NCBI GenBank assembly: GCA_032433765.1
Contig: JAVIAB010000092.1
Location: 61,356,126 to 61,420,125 of the forward strand
Reading direction: 5' to 3'
From: Megaustenia siamemsis
Lineage: Eukaryota > Mollusca > Gastropoda > Stylommatophora > Ariophantidae
DNA: 64,000 bases
The notes under the pieces are model-generated. The model made no database searches. It was given only the letters and a program-made list of their open reading frames with translations, and was not told the DNA's origin. Shown in pieces: positions 60,028 through 64,000 of the stretch (positions are counted from its first letter, which is position 1; each line of letters opens with the position of its first letter). The translations under genes were made by a program, and so were the position numbers.

Positions 60028-60074
60028 CTGTGGAATGTGAAAGCAATCGTACATTAATTATGAATTCAATTTTA

Positions 60075-63000
60075 CTTAACCAACAAGCAAGGAGAAGACC
60101 TAGAGAACGCACTTGTGGCAGTCGAATTAGTGTGCTTTGAATTTGAATGATGGACGGGCAACAAGAATGGCCACTCGAACAGTGGACTCTGATAGTGTCA
60201 TAGACCTTGCAATGGTGTCTTCCACCTTCACACTTTTTTGCAGGTGTAGTGCACTGGGGTTCCACGGAAGTGATCGCTATCCATGTGTCCTCCTAATTGA
60301 GAAAAGCAGAAATAGAAGCCAGAAAAGAAAGCTCCACACATTCCACTACGAGACAATAGACCAGGACGTCATTAGCAAAATCAGACATAAGAAACAGAGC
60401 GCCCCTCGTAGGAGGTAGGAGAGATGGACGCAGCCACCCTGGTGGAACGTAGAATTCGAGGAAGCTTGGCGGAGCAAGAGACAAACGGTCAAGACATGGC
60501 AGAACGCCAGAAAGAATGGAAGAACACAACCTGAACTCTTGAAGCGTCTGAAAGTAGAGGCCGACCAAATAATGATGCACTTTAAACTATGTGCTGAGCA
60601 GGATAAGTATGCCAAATGGGATTACTTCTGTAAAAAAAAAGGTGTGCTCAGAAAAATCGCTAGCCACATTCAGGCGCCTTCATCAATGCATGAATGGCAC
60701 AACACGACACAAAGGCATACCAGACTTTAGGCGACACAGACCGGATATGGCACAAATATGATGAGAGCAAAGGGAAGGCCCTGCTTACCCGCTACATTGA
60801 GCAGACGTACCAAAGAAATGAAGCTGTAAGAATGAGGATACGGGGATCGCTGTCAAAATTGTGTAAGGATGTAGTGCTGGAAGAAGATCTCACAATCATA
60901 GCCGATACCATTCGCACGACACTTAAAAGGTCACACAACACTGCTCCTGGTCCAGATGGTGTTCGGTACGATGACATAGGCGATTTAACTGACGACGACT
61001 TGGCAAAACTGGCCAATGAATTTAATGCCAGCATTCGGAGTGGCTACACAACTACTTACTACCGCTACCGAAGCCAAACAAGAACCATTCTCAGATCAGT
61101 GCCTACAGAAGCATCACAATGCAGAACACTGCGGGCAAGCTACTGGAGAAAAGAGTTGCCCGTGTCCTCACCTGTCACCTTGAACAGAAACTTGCATTCC
61201 CACCCACACTCGGAGGTTATAGATATAACAAAAAGACATGGCTCAATGCAGTCTTTGTCTATGACGTCTTCGAAGGCTTCCACAGACGAGAGGAGAAAGT
61301 GTGCTGCTGCTATAGATCTGGAGGATGCATACAACAGGGTATCATTTGAATATCTCATGTATATGCTCCTCAAATTGGCGGTGCACCCCTTCCTCATTAG
61401 ATGGATCGCCGCGGCACTTTTTCAGAGGAAGGTGATACTCAGATATGGAAGTTGGTCTTCCGAGCCAACATCCATTTGTCCAGGGCTGCCACTAGGCTCA
61501 CCATTGTCACCAGTTCTATTTAACGTGTACACAATAACGATCACTGAACAACAGCTGGATTGGAGGGGAAGAAATATGACTTTTGCTGATGATATTCTGG
61601 TATATCGACAGGGAAGAAACAGACGGGGAATCGCCTCCACAATGCAAGACGAACTCGATCGCATTTCTTCCTGGTGTGAGGTTTCAGGTGCCTTGGTTAA
61701 TCCTAATAAAGCATCAATTTCATGGTCCTCCCTTAACAATCATATCGTTAATACGACCACACCAGTGGTACAAATGAGATCTGATGAGGTGACCAGGGAC
61801 AAGTTGATGACATAACTCGGAGTTTGTTCGCAGCCTGTGTTTTCGGGACCACGTCGACCATGTGATAACAAAATCCCGCAAAGGATTAGCCGCCTTGAAG
61901 GTCATTGCAGCTGCCAACATCGAGCAGAGGTTAATTACTTTTCTGTTCCAGGGATTAGTCCTCGCACCAATCGAGTATGCCCTGGCAATTCTTACTGTCA
62001 GTACGACTCACATTGATAGGCTGGAGAAAATACAAAATGAAGCCATGCACATTATCTTGGGATGTACGAGGGACACTCCCTGTGTAGCAATGAGGTATCT
62101 TCTTGACTTTCCAAACATGGATGACAGAATCAAGATCTGGAGAGCACGAGCATACCTGAAGTTTAGTACAGATACAGAGCAGCCATTGCGCCACGTGCTC
62201 AACACAGGGAAAGGTGCCAGACTAATAAGAGGCAAATCATGGGTGGGTGGAGCAGAAGATGTCATCAAACAGGTCTGTGGGCTTACCAATATCAGCGTTG
62301 GTGAGAAGTGGATACCGGTGCCTACGTCGTTCAAAGGGGCTTTCTCGTGTATTGCCACACTCGACAGGAAAAGTAGGGAATAGAACCCGGTCGCGGTTAA
62401 TGTTGAGATCAACGGTCTCATCTGCGATAACACCAATGGAAAAGATGCAGTCATCTATACGGACGGAACTGTAAGACGACACAAAAGAAGTGCATGGGCA
62501 TTTACAGCACGCTCAGCAGGCAGAATAGTCAAAGAAGACAGTGGTGCATACATCATGACCACGAGTAGCATGACAATGGAGGTGATGGCAGTGACAAGGC
62601 ATTCAAATGGTTAGGGTCACAAGACTACACCCACGCATGTATACTGAGTGATTCGATAAGCATGATAAAAAAAAAGGTGAGGCAGGCTCTGTACGCATGC
62701 AATGGGTACAGTCCAAAATACGTAAGGTCACCTTTGTCTATATCCCTGGAAATGCGGGAGTACGGGGAAATGAAAGATCGGGCATGTTGGCTAGCTGTGC
62801 TGTCGTTGAGGACGGGCAACCAATGGATCGGGCGGACATCATCAATGCCCTCCGAGATGTGGGAAGTGCACAGGACTTCGACAAACATAGACCCACGTCA
62901 CTTCTTCGGATGATGGAAATGGGAGTTAAGATGGGCACAGCCAGAAATGAGAAACTTAGTGGCCGTATAAGAAGACTTATCAACCAACATAGAACTGGAG

Positions 63001-63105
63001 TCGTCAGTCGCTGGACAATGCGGGAATTGCTAAGGATGGGATCTGAGCACCTAAGGACATGTTCGGAGTGCAATGATGATGACCCGCAAATAACTCAATA
63101 ACTCA
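60075..63105 (+). pseudogene. I-clade LINE: endonuclease end, RT and RNase H
   Basis: Begins in the endonuclease C-terminus (SVIDLAMVSSTFT... GFHGSDRYPCVLL), then a linker, RT words NTAPGPDGVRYDDI, AAIDLEDAYNRVSFEYLMYM, CPGLPLGSPLSPVLFNVY and MTFADDILVYRQGRN (the catalytic FADD box), then VLAPIEYALAIL, RLEKIQNEAMHIILGCTRDT P, and RNase H (AVIYTDGTVRRHKRSAWAFT, SSMTMEVMAV), ending [29 protein letters not shown]. RNase H after the RT places it in the I/Nimb/Ingi-type group. At least four frame breaks make it inactive. It starts within about 100 bp of DEG/ENaC exon a, antisense to the gene. Confidence 0.92.
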
Positions 63106-63139
63106 ATAACAATAACTCAATTTTACTTTAACTTTTTAT

Positions 63140-64000
63140 TTAAACTTTTTGTAACAGTGCAATGAGAAGAGCAAGAAGCAGGCCCTGAGTTAGATGGACA
63201 TCATCATCAAGTACCGTGCTTTCCCTCATAAGTGAACATGTCTCTCTCCACATCTTTCGATCCCGACAATTATTTATAATTTTTGTTGTTGACCTTCTGC
63301 CAAGCCATTCTCTTAAACTGTCTGGTATCTTTTCTCTTTGCTTCCCTCTATCTCTTCGTCCCTCAATTTTTCCGGTTGTCACAATATATTCCAGCTGTTC
63401 CCTTCTCATAACATGGCCCAAAAAAATGATTGTTTTCTCCTAATATTGGGTTTTAACTCTTTTCTTGCTTTGACCTCTTTCAGAACATTTTCATTACTCT
63501 TTCTAGCTGTCCATGGTATTCTCAACATTCTTCTGTAAAACCACATTTCTACAGCTTCTAGTGATTTTCTTGTCTGTAATCTTATTATCCAAGATCCACA
63601 TCAATATGTTAAGATTGGCTCTACATTACATTTAAGAACTGTTTTTCTTGTTTCTATTGTCAAAAATAGATTGCCCAGTATCTTCCTCATAATTTCTTTT
63701 TTTTGGAACGCTGCTCTTGCCTGAGCCATTCTGCATCTCAACTCTGTTGTACATCTGCCATCTGAGGTTAACATTGTTCCCAAATATTTAAATTAATTTG
63801 CCTGTTTTAATATTGTTCCAATTGTCTTTATTGTGCATTGCGGTGTATGTCTTTTTCTTTGTCGTTACCATTACTTATGTCTTTTTACTATTAAGGATGA
63901 GTCCTTTATTTATGCTTTCATTCGTTATAATGTCTAACACTTCCTGGAGCTCGTTTTCACTTTTAGCGATTAAGACTGTTAGAAGGACAGACAACAAAAA
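63140..64000 (-). pseudogene. LINE RT tail running off the right edge
   Basis: The minus strand reads LIAKSENELQEVLDII (edge), NSKKT.VMVTTKK, GTMLTSDGRCTTELRCRMAQ, EIMRKILGNLFLTIETRKTV, then [40 protein letters not shown]. Same family as 2520-3610 and 27846-29912, with several frameshifts. Confidence 0.85.

Noticed and set aside
58632..58865. 77-codon hydrophobic open frame ([20 protein letters not shown]...)
   Set aside because: Part of it matches a degenerate non-coding copy at 31.6 kb; more likely repeat-derived.

Overview
The window is animal (metazoan) nuclear DNA: AT-rich, intron-dominated, and full of decayed transposable elements and minisatellites. The mix of RTE-like and I-clade LINEs, Tc1/IS630 transposons, tRNA-derived SINEs and hammerhead-type repeats, together with the channel family found, suggests a lophotrochozoan, most likely a gastropod mollusc. 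That placement is an inference and the species is not identified.

The main result is one very large minus-strand gene. Fourteen exons with matching splice phases run from about 60,027 down to 688 and encode about 586 residues of a DEG/ENaC (amiloride-sensitive sodium channel) subunit. In order they give: the post-TM1 strand ([11 protein letters not shown]), three consecutive LDL-receptor class A (LDLa) modules each on its own phase 1-1 exon, a Ser/Thr/Pro-rich exon with a polybasic RRKRK furin-type site, the finger and palm segments ([16 protein letters not shown], then the [11 protein letters not shown] to [12 protein letters not shown] region), two cysteine-rich exons, the ATWPSEMY exon, a 29-nt micro-exon, and the pre-TM2 exon (KLQIYFQ...QQKAYE). 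The N-terminal/TM1 exon(s) must lie beyond the right edge, and the TM2/C-terminal exon(s) beyond the left edge. I know of no DEG/ENaC channel described with LDLa modules built into its finger; this is the best candidate for something new here.

Everything else is intronic. 1-8 kb: SINEs and LINE tails; one SINE lies 19 bp from a splice donor. 8.2-10.4 kb: an IS630/Tc1-like transposon with TIRs and TA duplications, whose paralogous empty site sits at 17.6 kb. A perfect histone-type 3' stem-loop lies 57 nt after its transposase stop codon. 11-19 kb: tandem repeats, a 41-bp minisatellite split by 1.6 kb of other sequence, a SINE-like retroposon and a dead Tc1 transposase. 19-38 kb: hammerhead-like motifs, LINE fragments, and 48-bp and 42-bp arrays. 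39-47 kb: an 18-bp array, AT microsatellites, LINE remnants, and the LDLa exons. 47.3-55.2 kb: a young head-to-tail duplication (about 4.35 and 3.63 kb) carrying a 27-bp minisatellite, SINEs and an RTE endonuclease/RT fragment. 60-64 kb: a long I-clade LINE with RNase H, and the tail of another LINE.

There are no bacterial-type operons, CRISPR arrays or rRNA genes. The long open frames inside the 18-, 27-, 42- and 48-bp arrays are by-products of repeat lengths divisible by three. Splice sites were read by eye without transcript data.
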